Assembly (NCBI RefSeq): GCF_003315795.1
Contig: NZ_QMEY01000004.1
Span: forward strand, 62,001-126,000
Length of the DNA stretch: 64,000 bases
Reading direction: 5' to 3'
Source: Spongiactinospora rosea
GTDB taxonomy: Bacteria; Actinomycetota; Actinomycetes; Streptosporangiales; Streptosporangiaceae
Shown one piece after another: positions 44,445 through 53,797 of the stretch. Within the stretch, counting starts at the first letter, position 1, and each line of letters begins with the position of its first letter. Position numbers and translations under genes: made by a program. The notes under the pieces were generated by a model. That model searched no databases. It was given only the letters and a program-made list of their open reading frames with translations, and was not told the origin of the DNA.

Positions 44445-45433
44445 CGTCGAAACCCCCCGCACACCGCCCCACGCACGGTCACGGTCATGGGCACGGTCAT
44501 GGGCACGGTCATGGGCACGGCCACAGCGCCACGTCCGACCGGCGCTACCTGGTCGCCGCGCTCGTCCTGCTGGTGGTGTTCATGGCCGCGGAGGCGGTGG
44601 TCGGCGCGCTGGCCAACTCGATCGCGCTGATCTCCGACGCCGGTCACATGCTGAGCGACGCGGGCTCGATCGCGCTGGCGCTGCTGGCCATCAGGCTGGC
44701 CGCCCGGCCCGCCCGCGGCGCCTACACCTTCGGCTGGAAGCGCGCGGAGATCCTGTCCGCCGCGCTCAACGGCCTGACGTTCGTCCTGCTGGTCGGGTTG
44801 TTCGCCGTCGAGGCGGTGCACCGCCTGATCCACCCGCCGCAGGTGATGGGACCGCTGGTGGTCGGTACCGCCCTGGCGGGCGTCGTGGTCAACGCCGGGG
44901 CCACCTGGCTGCTCTCCCGCGCCGACCGCGGCAGCCTCAACGTCGAGGGGGCCTTCCAGCACATCCTCAACGACATGTACGCCTTCATGGCCACCGCCGC
45001 GGCCGGGGTGATCGTGTGGATCACCCACTGGGGCCGTGCCGACGCCGTGGCCGCGCTGGTGGTCGCGGCGCTGATGGCCAAGGCGGCGTACGGCCTGCTG
45101 CGCGACGCGGGCCGGGTGCTGTTCGAGGCGGCCCCCGCGGGGATCGTCCCGGCCGAGCTGGTCGAGGCGCTGACCGCCCACCCGGACGTGACCGGCGTCC
45201 AGGACCTGCACGTGTGGGAGGTGACCAGCGGGTTCCCCGCACTGTCGGCGCACGTCACGGTACGTCCGGGTGGCAACTGCCACGATGTCCGCCGCGACCT
45301 CGCGGACCTGCTGCACGAGCGGTTCCGCATCGAGCACTCCACCCTCCAGGTGGACCACGTCCCCGGCCGGAGCTGCCTGATGGTCAGCGCCCTCAAGCCG
45401 GAGGCGGTCTCGACGGAGGGCATCCGGACGTAG
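44441..45433 (+). CDS. Cation diffusion facilitator metal exporter
   Basis: 330 residues from TTG 44441, which overlaps the regulator stop as TTGA, with GGGAGG upstream. Six membrane segments. The transport site shows SDAGHMLSDAG in TM2 and QHILNDMYAF in TM5 (HxxxD), the pattern of Zn2+/H+ antiporters. A His-Gly repeat stretch after residue 10 (about eight HG pairs, encoded by four copies of a 12-bp repeat at 44475-44520) probably gathers metal. C-terminal cytoplasmic ferredoxin-like domain HPDVTGVQDLHVWEVTSG. Zinc or cadmium efflux. Confidence 0.94.
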   Translation: MTSKPPAHRPTHGHGHGHGHGHGHGHGHSATSDRRYLVAALVLLVVFMAAEAVVGALANSIALISDAGHMLSDAGSIALALLAIRLAARPARGAYTFGWKRAEILSAALNGLTFVLLVGLFAVEAVHRLIHPPQVMGPLVVGTALAGVVVNAGATWLLSRADRGSLNVEGAFQHILNDMYAFMATAAAGVIVWITHWGRADAVAALVVAALMAKAAYGLLRDAGRVLFEAAPAGIVPAELVEALTAHPDVTGVQDLHVWEVTSGFPALSAHVTVRPGGNCHDVRRDLADLLHERFRIEHSTLQVDHVPGRSCLMVSALKPEAVSTEGIRT

Positions 45434-45445
45434 TACGTCCGTTCA

Positions 45446-46030
45446 CTACGCCGCCAGGACGGCGCGGAAGACGAGGGTGAGCCGGTCGGCGAGCGCGTCC
45501 CGGTCCGGCCCGCCCGCCGCGTCGGGGCCGAAGAGCCGGCGCAGGATGCCCGCGCCCATGATGAGCGCGGTGGCGATGCTCGCGCGGGCGCGCGCGTCCG
45601 GCCCGGGCAACCGGGCCCGCAGCGGTTCGAGCATGGCCGACTCCACCCGGTCGCGGATCAGGTCGTGGATCTCCGGAGCCTCGGACGACCTGGACAGCAC
45701 GGTCAGGACCGGGCTCCCCGCGCCGGAGCACAGCCGGTCGGCGACGTACTCGGCGAGCCTGCGGGGCAGCTCGTCCGGCGGCCCGTCGAGCACGCCGGGG
45801 AACCGCCCCTGCTGGGCGAGCACCTGGGCGAACAGCTTTCGCTTGGCGCCGAAGTAGCGGTTGATGAGCGCGATGTTGACCTCGGCCGCCGCGGCGATCA
45901 TCCGCATGGTGACCTGCTCGTAGCCGAACTCGGCGAACAGCGGCCCGGCGGCGTCGAGGATCCGGCGCCGGGTGCGCTCCTTGTCACGTCGCGGTGGCTC
46001 TGGCCGGTCATAAAGGGCTACTTCCGGCAC
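45446..46030 (-). CDS. TetR-family regulator of the efflux pump
   Basis: 194 residues, GTG start at 46030 with AAGGA upstream. HTH region RRRILDAAGPLFAEFGYEQVTMRMIAAAAEVNIALINRYFGAKRKL. It is divergent from an MFS drug exporter with a 90-base shared promoter region that contains an 18-bp inverted repeat, the usual layout for a drug-responsive local repressor. The C-terminal ligand domain is not diagnostic. Confidence 0.93.
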   Translation of the reverse strand: MPEVALYDRPEPPRRDKERTRRRILDAAGPLFAEFGYEQVTMRMIAAAAEVNIALINRYFGAKRKLFAQVLAQQGRFPGVLDGPPDELPRRLAEYVADRLCSGAGSPVLTVLSRSSEAPEIHDLIRDRVESAMLEPLRARLPGPDARARASIATALIMGAGILRRLFGPDAAGGPDRDALADRLTLVFRAVLAA

Positions 46031-46055
46031 TGCACCATCCTTCCGGAATTTGACG

Positions 46056-46073
46056 AGTAAACAGGCGTCTACT
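46056..46073. promoter_or_regulatory. Probable TetR operator between tetR and the MFS gene
   Basis: AGTAAACAGGCGTCTACT has imperfect arms (six of nine matches; AGTA-AC conserved in both) and lies 25 bases from the tetR start and 47 from the MFS start, in an AT-rich tract. Confidence 0.5.
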
Positions 46074-46119
46074 ACTTTTTATATGCATACTACAGCTAAT
46101 AAGGGGAAGGGTTCGGTCC

Positions 46120-47637
46120 TTGCTGACACAGGAGCAAGCCGCGGTCGCGCCGCGCTTCACGCACAGACAGGTGCTGGAGATCCTCGTCGGGCTGGTGCTC
46201 GCCATGCTCACCTCGATGATCTCCACATCGGTGGTGGGGACCGCGCTGCCGACCATCGTCGGCACGCTCGGCGGGCAGGAGCAGCTGGCCTGGGTGGCCA
46301 GCGCGACGCTGCTCACCATGACCGCCTCCACCCCGCTGTGGGGCAAACTGTCCGACCTGTACGGCAGAAAGCGGATGTTCCAGGTCTCCCTGGTCATCTT
46401 CACGCTGGCAGCGGTCGGCGCCGGGTTCGCCCAGGACATGCCGCAGCTCATCGCGGCCCGGGTGGTGCAGGGCATCGGCGCGGGCGGCCTTCAGGCGCTG
46501 CCCCAGATCATCCTGGGCGACGTGGTCGAGCCGCGCGAGCGCGGCCGGTACACCGGCTTCATCGGCGCGGTCTTCGGCGTGGCCACCGTCGCCGGGCCGC
46601 TGCTCGGCGGGTTCATCGTGGACAACATGTCCTGGCGCTGGTGCTTCTGGATCAGCGTGCCGCTCGCGGTGGTCGCCTTCATCGTGATCCAGAAGGTGCT
46701 CAAGCTGCCGCTGAACCGCCGTGACGCGCGGGTCGACTGGTGGGGGGCCACGTTCATCACCGGCGGCACGACCGCGCTGATGCTGATGCTCTCCCTCGGC
46801 GGCCACGAGTTCGCCTGGAACTCGCCGTGGACGTACGGCCTGGCCGCGTTCAGCCTGCTGATGTTCGCCGGGGCGGTGGTGGCCGAGCGCCGGGCCCCCG
46901 AGCCGATCCTGCCGCCCCGCCTGTTCGCCGACCGGACCTTCGTGCTGACCAGCCTGGCCTCGCTGTTCGTGGGCGCGGCGATGTTCGGGGCGCTGATGTT
47001 CATGCCGCAGTACCTGCAGATCGTCAAGGGCATGACCCCGACCGCCTCGGGGCTGATGACGCTGCCGATGGTGCTCGGCATGCTGACCTCCTCCATCACC
47101 TCCGGACGGGTGGTCACCCGCACCGGGCGCTGGAAGATCTTCCCCGTGGTGGGCATGCTGCTGGTGGCCGGTGGGCTCTTCCTGCTGTCCGGTCTGCACG
47201 TCGGCACGCCACTGCCGATCATCGGTGTGGAGATGGCGGTGCTCGGCATCGGGCTCGGCATGTGCCTGCAGATCCTGGTGCTCGCCGCCCAGAACGCGGT
47301 GACCCGCGCCGACATGGCCTCCGCCACCTCCGGCGTGTCGTTCTTCCGCTCACTGGGCGGCGCGGTGGGCGTCGCGGCGTTCGGCGCGATCCTGTCCAAC
47401 CGGCTCAGCGGCGAGCTGACCGCACGGCTGGCCGCCGCGCACATCCCGCTGACCGGCGGTCAGGCCACACCGAACCTCGGCGCGCCCGACGCCATCCGTA
47501 GCCTGCCCGGCCCGGTGCTGAACATCGTGCTGGAGGCGTTCACCCGCGCGATGGACACGGTCTTCCTGGTCGGCGCCCCGGTGGCGCTGCTCGGCGCGGC
47601 CGCCGCCCTCATGCTCAAGGAACTGCCGCTGCGGTCC

Positions 47638-47649
<12 letters not shown>
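46120..47649 (+). CDS. MFS multidrug exporter, DHA2 (14-TM) type
   Basis: 509 residues with about fourteen membrane segments. Motif A GKLSDLYGRKRMF after TM2, and the antiporter motif C region GVATVAGPLLGGFI in TM5. Start TTG 46120 with a GGGGAAGGG upstream. It should export lipophilic drugs or antibiotics in exchange for protons, controlled by the divergent tetR. Its last 12 bases overlap the convergent aminotransferase gene. Confidence 0.94.
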
Positions 47650-48828
<1,179 letters not shown>

Positions 48829-48835
48829 ACCGGCC

Positions 48836-48841
48836 AGATTA
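48836..48841 (-). promoter_or_regulatory. -10-like TAATCT before the aminotransferase gene
   Basis: TAATCT, 7 bases before the GTG; the hexamer and spacing are identical to the SWIM gene upstream region. Confidence 0.5.
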
Positions 48842-48866
48842 GCGGGCCGGTGCCTTCGCGCGCCGC

Positions 48867-49511
48867 TCAGCCGAACAGGCACACCTCCAGCAGCGGCAGC
48901 CGTACGTCCACCCCGTCGCAGCCCTTCTCGGGCGGTGGCGCGGTGGGGCCGGGGCTCGCGGTCGGCTGCCGTGTGGGCCTGGGCTCGGGTTCGCGCGGCG
49001 GGTCGGTCACCTGGTCACGGGTCGGCTCCGGTCGCGGGCCGCGCGTCGGCGGGCGCGGGCGTTCGGTGGTCGGGCGAGTGGTCGGGCGAGTGGTCGGCCG
49101 GGTGCTCGGGCGGGTGCTCGGGCGGGCCGAGGAAGAGGGCGCGGGCCCGGTCGTACGCCGGGGCGGCTCGGCGACGCGCTCCCGCCGGACCGGATCGGGG
49201 CCCCTTTCCGGCTCGGCGGGCGGGGAGGACGGCGGGTGTACGGGTTTCAGCGAGGCCATCGGACCGCGCGGCGGCGCGGACGCGGCCGGCGATGAGGCGG
49301 CCGGCCCGGCCTGGAAGGCGGGCGGCGACGTCTCCTCCCGCCCGAAGACCTGGAAGATCACCAGCACGGACAGGACCACGAGCGCCCCCGCCACGACGCT
49401 CAGCACGGCACGCGACCGGGCGGACCTGGCCATGTCCCCCATCAGAACGTGGTCGCGCCCGGCCTTGAGCAGCACGACGGAATCCTTGAGGAACGCAAGA
49501 AGGTCGCGCAT
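48867..49511 (-). CDS. Single-pass membrane protein with Pro/Thr-rich extracellular tail
   Basis: 214 residues. Residues 1-35 are cytoplasmic, with one membrane segment AVLSVVAGALVVLSVLVIFQVF. The remaining outer part is Pro, Arg, Thr and Ser rich, with a tandem RPST/RPTT repeat near 130-150 encoded by 12-bp direct repeats at 49060-49120. The C-terminus EKGCDGVDVRLPLLEVCLFG contains a Cys pair likely to form a disulfide. It resembles a wall-spanning stalk. Function unknown. Confidence 0.68.
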   Translation of the reverse strand: MRDLLAFLKDSVVLLKAGRDHVLMGDMARSARSRAVLSVVAGALVVLSVLVIFQVFGREETSPPAFQAGPAASSPAASAPPRGPMASLKPVHPPSSPPAEPERGPDPVRRERVAEPPRRTTGPAPSSSARPSTRPSTRPTTRPTTRPTTERPRPPTRGPRPEPTRDQVTDPPREPEPRPTRQPTASPGPTAPPPEKGCDGVDVRLPLLEVCLFG

Positions 49512-49645
49512 GGGTAGGACCGTCTCCTCGCCTCAGCAAAGCACCGAACCCGGCCATCCTCCCGCAAACCATCTCAGTTCCACTGGGAAATCTGACCGGG
49601 AGACCACTCCGAGTCAGGAAAGTCCTGGACACCGGGCCGGTCCAC

Positions 49646-49651
49646 TAGCCT
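49646..49651 (+). promoter_or_regulatory. -10-like TAGCCT before the DUF418 gene
   Basis: TAGCCT, 7 bases before the GTG at 49659, no ribosome binding site between. Confidence 0.5.
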
Positions 49652-49658
49652 GCTGAGT

Positions 49659-50615
49659 GTGATCACCCCGCACCGCCCAGGTGAGCGCGGACCGCGGACG
49701 CCCCGCATCCACGAGCTCGACGCGGTCCGCGGTCTCGCGCTGTGCGGGATCATGGTGGTCAACACCTGGCAGCACACCCGGGGCGAGCTCGCCGACAAGG
49801 CCAGGCTCCCGATCGACCTGGCCGTGGAGAACCTGCTGCAGAGCAGGTTCTATCCGATCTTCTCCTTCCTGTTCGGCATCAGCCTGGTGCTGTTCCTGCG
49901 CTCGTCCGGCGGCGACCGGAAGGCGCTGCTGCGGCGGCTGATCGTGCTCGCCGCCTTCGGGTTCCTGCACACGATGGTCAACCCCGGCGAGGTGCTGCTG
50001 CCGTACGCGCTGTTCGGGCTGGTGGTGCTGCTCCCCGCCTCGTTCATGCCGCGCTTCGCGGTGCTGCTGCTCGGGCTCGGCATGACCGGGTGGGCGGTCA
50101 TGCTGGGCGGCGGTGTGATCTTGGTGCCCGGCCTGTTCCTGCTGGGCATGGCGGCGATGGAGTACCGCCCGAGTCCACGCCTCGTCCTGCCGGTCTTCCT
50201 GGTCAGCGCCCCGCTGGCCGTCGTGCTCGGCTATCTGTGGGCGTTCACCGCCGCGGGCGGGCGCATGGCGGCGCTGTACCCGCTGAGCGGGCTGGCCGCC
50301 GCGCTCGCGTACGGCACCGGGCTGCTCCTGCTGCTGCGCACCCCGCTGCGCGGCCCGCTCACCTGGGCGCTCAACCCGCTCGGCCGGATGGCCCTGACCA
50401 ACTACGTGCTCAGCACGCCGGTCATCCTGCTGAGCCTGCCGCTGCTGGCCGCCGACCCGACCCGGCTGGCCGGGTTCGGGCTGAGCGCCGTGACCATCGC
50501 CGCGCAGATCGCCTTCTCCCGCTGGTGGCTGGCCCGATACCGGTACGGCCCGCTGGAATGGGTCTGGCGATGCTTGACGTGGGGCGAGTTCGTGCGCAAT
50601 AAGCTGGACAGGTGA
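49659..50615 (+). CDS. DUF418 (YeiB-like) membrane protein
   Basis: 318 residues with about nine membrane helices. The start IHELDAVRGLALCGIMVVN and the C-terminal block NPLGRMALTNYVLSTPVILL to RWWLARYRYGPLEWVWRCLTWGE are the YeiB/DUF418 signatures. This family is related to membrane acyltransferases, but its function is unproven. GTG 49659 is the likely start of a leaderless transcript. It overlaps the nitrilase gene by four bases. Confidence 0.92.
   Translation: MITPHRPGERGPRTPRIHELDAVRGLALCGIMVVNTWQHTRGELADKARLPIDLAVENLLQSRFYPIFSFLFGISLVLFLRSSGGDRKALLRRLIVLAAFGFLHTMVNPGEVLLPYALFGLVVLLPASFMPRFAVLLLGLGMTGWAVMLGGGVILVPGLFLLGMAAMEYRPSPRLVLPVFLVSAPLAVVLGYLWAFTAAGGRMAALYPLSGLAAALAYGTGLLLLLRTPLRGPLTWALNPLGRMALTNYVLSTPVILLSLPLLAADPTRLAGFGLSAVTIAAQIAFSRWWLARYRYGPLEWVWRCLTWGEFVRNKLDR
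50600..50605 (+). promoter_or_regulatory. -10-like TAAGCT before the nitrilase gene
   Basis: TAAGCT lies inside the end of the DUF418 gene, 6 bases before the GTG at 50612. It may be an internal promoter, or chance, since the genes also overlap and could be coupled. Confidence 0.35.
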
Positions 50616-51391
50616 AGAAGGTCGCGCTGTGCCAGATCCCGGTCGCCTACGACCCCGACACCAATCTGAAACGCGCGGTCGAGGCGATCGACGAGGCCGC
50701 GGCGAAGGGCGCCGACCTCGCGGTCTTCCCCGAGGCCACGCTCACCCGGTTCGGCTCGCGGGTCGCCGAGTCCGCCCAGCCGCTCGACGGGCCGTTCGTC
50801 AGCGGCCTGGCCGCCGCCGCGCGCACGCACGGGCTGCCGGTCATCGCCGGGGTCTTCGAGCCGGGCGAGGGCCGGGTCCACAACACCACGGTCGCGATCG
50901 ACGGCGCGGGCGTGACCAAGGCGGCGTACCGGAAGATCCACCTGTTCGACGCGTTCACCGCGCGCGAGTCCGACCTGGTCGCCCCCGGCCGCACGCCGGT
51001 CGTGGTGGAGCTGGCCGGGCTGCGGATCGGCCTGATCACCTGCTACGACGTGCGCTTCCCCGAGCTGGCCAGGGCGCTGGTGGACGCCGGGGCCGAGGTC
51101 TTCGCCATCATCGCCGCCTGGGGGTCCGGCCCGATGAAGGAGGACCACTGGGTCACCCTGGTGCGGGCGCGGGCGATCGAGAACACCATATGGACCATCG
51201 CGGTCGGCCAGGCCCCCAACCCGGAGACCAAGGACGGCTTCGGCGTGGGCCGCAGCATGCTGGTCGACCCGCTCGGCGTGGTGCGCGGCGATCTCGGGCC
51301 GCGGGCGGAGGTGCGGGTCCTGGAGCTGGATCCGGCGATCACGGCGGAGGTCCGGGCGACTCTTCCATGCCTGGAACATCGTGTCATTTGA
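50612..51391 (+). CDS. Carbon-nitrogen hydrolase (nitrilase superfamily)
   Basis: 259 residues. The catalytic Glu41 in VFPEATLTRFG, Lys108 in YRKIHLFDAF and Cys144 in LITCYDVRFPELAR form the complete triad of the superfamily. The sequence is of the omega-amidase/deaminated-glutathione-amidase type rather than true nitrilase. Cytoplasmic amide hydrolysis; substrate not known. Starts inside the DUF418 stop (GTGA). Confidence 0.92.
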   Translation: MKKVALCQIPVAYDPDTNLKRAVEAIDEAAAKGADLAVFPEATLTRFGSRVAESAQPLDGPFVSGLAAAARTHGLPVIAGVFEPGEGRVHNTTVAIDGAGVTKAAYRKIHLFDAFTARESDLVAPGRTPVVVELAGLRIGLITCYDVRFPELARALVDAGAEVFAIIAAWGSGPMKEDHWVTLVRARAIENTIWTIAVGQAPNPETKDGFGVGRSMLVDPLGVVRGDLGPRAEVRVLELDPAITAEVRATLPCLEHRVI

Positions 51392-51412
51392 GTGGTGAGG
51401 GTCAACAGATCG

Positions 51413-51418
51413 TAAACT
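51413..51418 (+). promoter_or_regulatory. -10-like TAAACT before the 51426 gene
   Basis: TAAACT, 7 bases before the GTG at 51426, in a locally AT-rich stretch after the nitrilase stop. Confidence 0.5.
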
Positions 51419-51425
51419 TGTCGCC

Positions 51426-51896
51426 GTGAACGAGCCGGGTAAGAGGACGCTGATGCTGAAGGTGATCCCGCCCCGGCTGCTGGTGCCCTATCTGTCCGGT
51501 AAACGCACGGTCATCTCCGGCTACGTCTACCGCGCCCAGGACTGCGCGCGGCTGACCACGCCCGAGCAGCTCTTCCACGCGCTCGACCTGGGGTTCGAGG
51601 GCTCGGAGCTGACGGCCGGCGTGCCCGAGCTCTACATGATGCGCTGGCTGGCCAGGGACGTGGACGCCTATGTCGTGCCGTACGGTCCGCACATGGGAGG
51701 CGATTGGAGCGATTCAGCTCCGTTCGCCGGCAACGGTTTCACCACCTCGCGGGAGTACGTGGTCCCGCAGTTCCACACCATCCCGATGCCGATCCCGGCG
51801 GGTGCGGAGATCACGCACATCACCGCGCGGGGCGGCGAGCGGCCGTTCGGCCGCTATGACGGGCTCACCTGGCGGCCCGCCGAAGGAGCCTCGTGA
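51426..51896 (+). CDS. Uncharacterised protein, first gene of a two-gene unit
   Basis: 156 residues. It begins LMLKVIPPRLLVPYLSGKRTVISGYVYRAQDC and contains TPEQLFHALDLGFEGSELTAG, a very aromatic YVVPYGPHMGGDW, and a C-terminal PAGAEITHITARGGERPFGRYDG. No signal peptide or membrane segment. I do not recognise a family. It overlaps the next gene by four bases, so the two products probably act together. GTG start, probably leaderless. Confidence 0.7.
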   Translation: MNEPGKRTLMLKVIPPRLLVPYLSGKRTVISGYVYRAQDCARLTTPEQLFHALDLGFEGSELTAGVPELYMMRWLARDVDAYVVPYGPHMGGDWSDSAPFAGNGFTTSREYVVPQFHTIPMPIPAGAEITHITARGGERPFGRYDGLTWRPAEGAS

Positions 51897-52294
51897 GCGC
51901 CGAGATCGAGCCGATCGCCTCCGGGTTCGTCGCCCGGCTGGGCGACAAGAGCTACGCCGCCGCGCTGGGCGGCGACAACGACGACGCGGTGCTGTTCAGC
52001 GAGGAGCCGGAGGAGGGCTTCACCGAGGCCGTCGGCTACTGGCGGCGGCCGGTCCCGCGCGGCGAGCTGGACTCGCTGGTGATGGTCCGCACGGTGGGGG
52101 CGTTCGGCGGCGAGCCGTGCGTCGTCCTGGACGAAGACGACGACGGGCTGCACATCGCCTATACCGGGCACAGCGGCATGAAGGCCGAGGCGCTGGGCTA
52201 CTGGATGGTCGATCACGGGGCCTATGAGGTCGTGGTGCCCCGCGAGGAGGTCTTCTCCATCCGCATCGAGCGGATCCCCGTCCCGCTCACGTAA
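51893..52294 (+). CDS. Uncharacterised protein, second gene of the pair
   Basis: 133 residues, acidic (EEPEEGF, LDEDDDGLHIAYTG). Beta-rich pattern ending GAYEVVVPREEVFSIRIERIPV. No known motif or catalytic residue set visible. Its GTG lies in the stop region of the upstream gene. It converges with the carboxyltransferase gene, whose stop is 3 bases away. Confidence 0.7.
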   Translation: MSAEIEPIASGFVARLGDKSYAAALGGDNDDAVLFSEEPEEGFTEAVGYWRRPVPRGELDSLVMVRTVGAFGGEPCVVLDEDDDGLHIAYTGHSGMKAEALGYWMVDHGAYEVVVPREEVFSIRIERIPVPLT

Positions 52295-52297
52295 GGG

Positions 52298-53797
52298 TCA
52301 CCCGAGGTCGCGGTAGCGGGCCAGGCGGGCGGCCGGACGCCCGCCGGCGGGCCGGGCCAGCAGGCCCGCGATCTCGTACTCCAGCGTGCCCGCCACCCGC
52401 TCGCAGAAGGCGGCCGGTTCGTAGGCGGCGTCGGGGAGTTCGGGGATCACCCGGTCCACGATCCCGTCGGCGGCGAGCTGGGCGGCCCCGACCCGCTGGG
52501 CGGCGGCGATCTCGGGGGCGAAGTCCACGGTGCGGTACAGGATGGCCGACGCGCCCTCGGGCGGCAGCGGGGACAGCCAGGCGTGCTGGGCCGCCACCAC
52601 CCGGTCGGCGGGGAGCAGCGCCAGCGCCGCGCCGCCCGCCCCCTCGCCGAGGATCAGGCACACGGTGGGCGCGTCGAGCATCACCAGTTCGGCCATCGAC
52701 CGGGCGATCTCCCCGGCCAGACCGCCCTCCTCGGCGGTCTTGGACAGCGCGGCCCCGGCCGTGTCGATCACGGTGACCAGCGGCAGGCCGAGTTCGGCGG
52801 CCAGCCGCATGCCGCGCCTGGCCACCCGCAACCCCGCGGGGCCGAGCCCGGGGACCGCGCGCTGCCTGCCGCGGTCCTGGCCGAGCACGACCGCGGGCGC
52901 GGCGCCGAACCTGGCCAGGGCGAGCAGCAGCCCCGGGTCCTCCTCCCCCGCGCCGGTGCCGTGCAGCGGGGTCACCTCGCAGGCGCCCAGTTTGAGCAGC
53001 GCGCGTACGCCCGGCCGGTCATCGCGCCTGGACCTGGTGATCGCCTCCCACGCCTGGACCGGCCGTACCGGGCCGACCGGCTCGGGCCCGGTGACGGGGA
53101 TCGCGCGGCGCCCGGCGGTCAGCACCGACAGCGCGCGGGCGGCGACCCGCCGGGCGTCCTCCGCGGCCACCACGGCGTCCACCAGGCCGTGCGCGTACAG
53201 GTTCTCGGCGACCTGCACGCCCTCGGGGAACGGGTAGCCGTGCAGCGACTCGAACACGCGCGGCCCGAGGAACCCGATCAGCGCGCCCGGCTCGGCCGCC
53301 GTCACATGCCCGAGCGACCCCCAGGAGGCGAACACGCCGCCGGTCACCGGGTGGCGCAGGTACACGATGTAGGGCAGGCCCGCCGCCCGGTGCGCGGACA
53401 CGGCCGCGGTGATCTTCACCATCTGGACGAACGCCAGCGCGCCCTCCTGCATCCGCGTCCCGCCCGAGGCGGGCGTGGCCAGCAGCGGCAGCCGTTCCCT
53501 GGTCGCCCGTTCCACCGCCGTGACCAGCCGGTCGGCCGCGGCCACCCCGATGGACCCGGCCAGGAAGGAGAACTCGCAGATCACCACGGCCACCCTGCGT
53601 CCCTCCAGCAGGCCCTCCCCGGTGATCACCGCCTCGTCGTAGCCGGACTTGGCCCGCGCCGCGGCGAGTTCTTCCGCATAGGCCGAACCCGGCTCGGCCC
53701 GGTCGGCGGGCGGCTCGTCCCAGGACCGCCACGAACCCGGGTCGAGCACGATGTCGATCAGCGCCCGGGCGTCCGGGCGGCGGGCCGGGGTCGTCAC
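52298..53797 (-). CDS. Fused beta/alpha acyl-CoA carboxyltransferase
   Basis: 499 residues from GTG 53797 (overlapping the stop of the CoA-transferase gene as GTGA). Residues 1-260 match AccD (PASGGTRMQEGALAFVQMVK, GGVFASWGSLGHV) but lack the four-Cys zinc ribbon. Residues 270-499 match AccA (VVLGQDRG, LVTVIDTAGA, LGEGAGGAALALLPADRV, SPLPPEGASAILYR). The fusion would transfer carboxyl from carboxybiotin to an acyl-CoA. No biotin carboxylase or carrier gene lies nearby. Confidence 0.9.
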   Translation of the reverse strand: MTTPARRPDARALIDIVLDPGSWRSWDEPPADRAEPGSAYAEELAAARAKSGYDEAVITGEGLLEGRRVAVVICEFSFLAGSIGVAAADRLVTAVERATRERLPLLATPASGGTRMQEGALAFVQMVKITAAVSAHRAAGLPYIVYLRHPVTGGVFASWGSLGHVTAAEPGALIGFLGPRVFESLHGYPFPEGVQVAENLYAHGLVDAVVAAEDARRVAARALSVLTAGRRAIPVTGPEPVGPVRPVQAWEAITRSRRDDRPGVRALLKLGACEVTPLHGTGAGEEDPGLLLALARFGAAPAVVLGQDRGRQRAVPGLGPAGLRVARRGMRLAAELGLPLVTVIDTAGAALSKTAEEGGLAGEIARSMAELVMLDAPTVCLILGEGAGGAALALLPADRVVAAQHAWLSPLPPEGASAILYRTVDFAPEIAAAQRVGAAQLAADGIVDRVIPELPDAAYEPAAFCERVAGTLEYEIAGLLARPAGGRPAARLARYRDLG

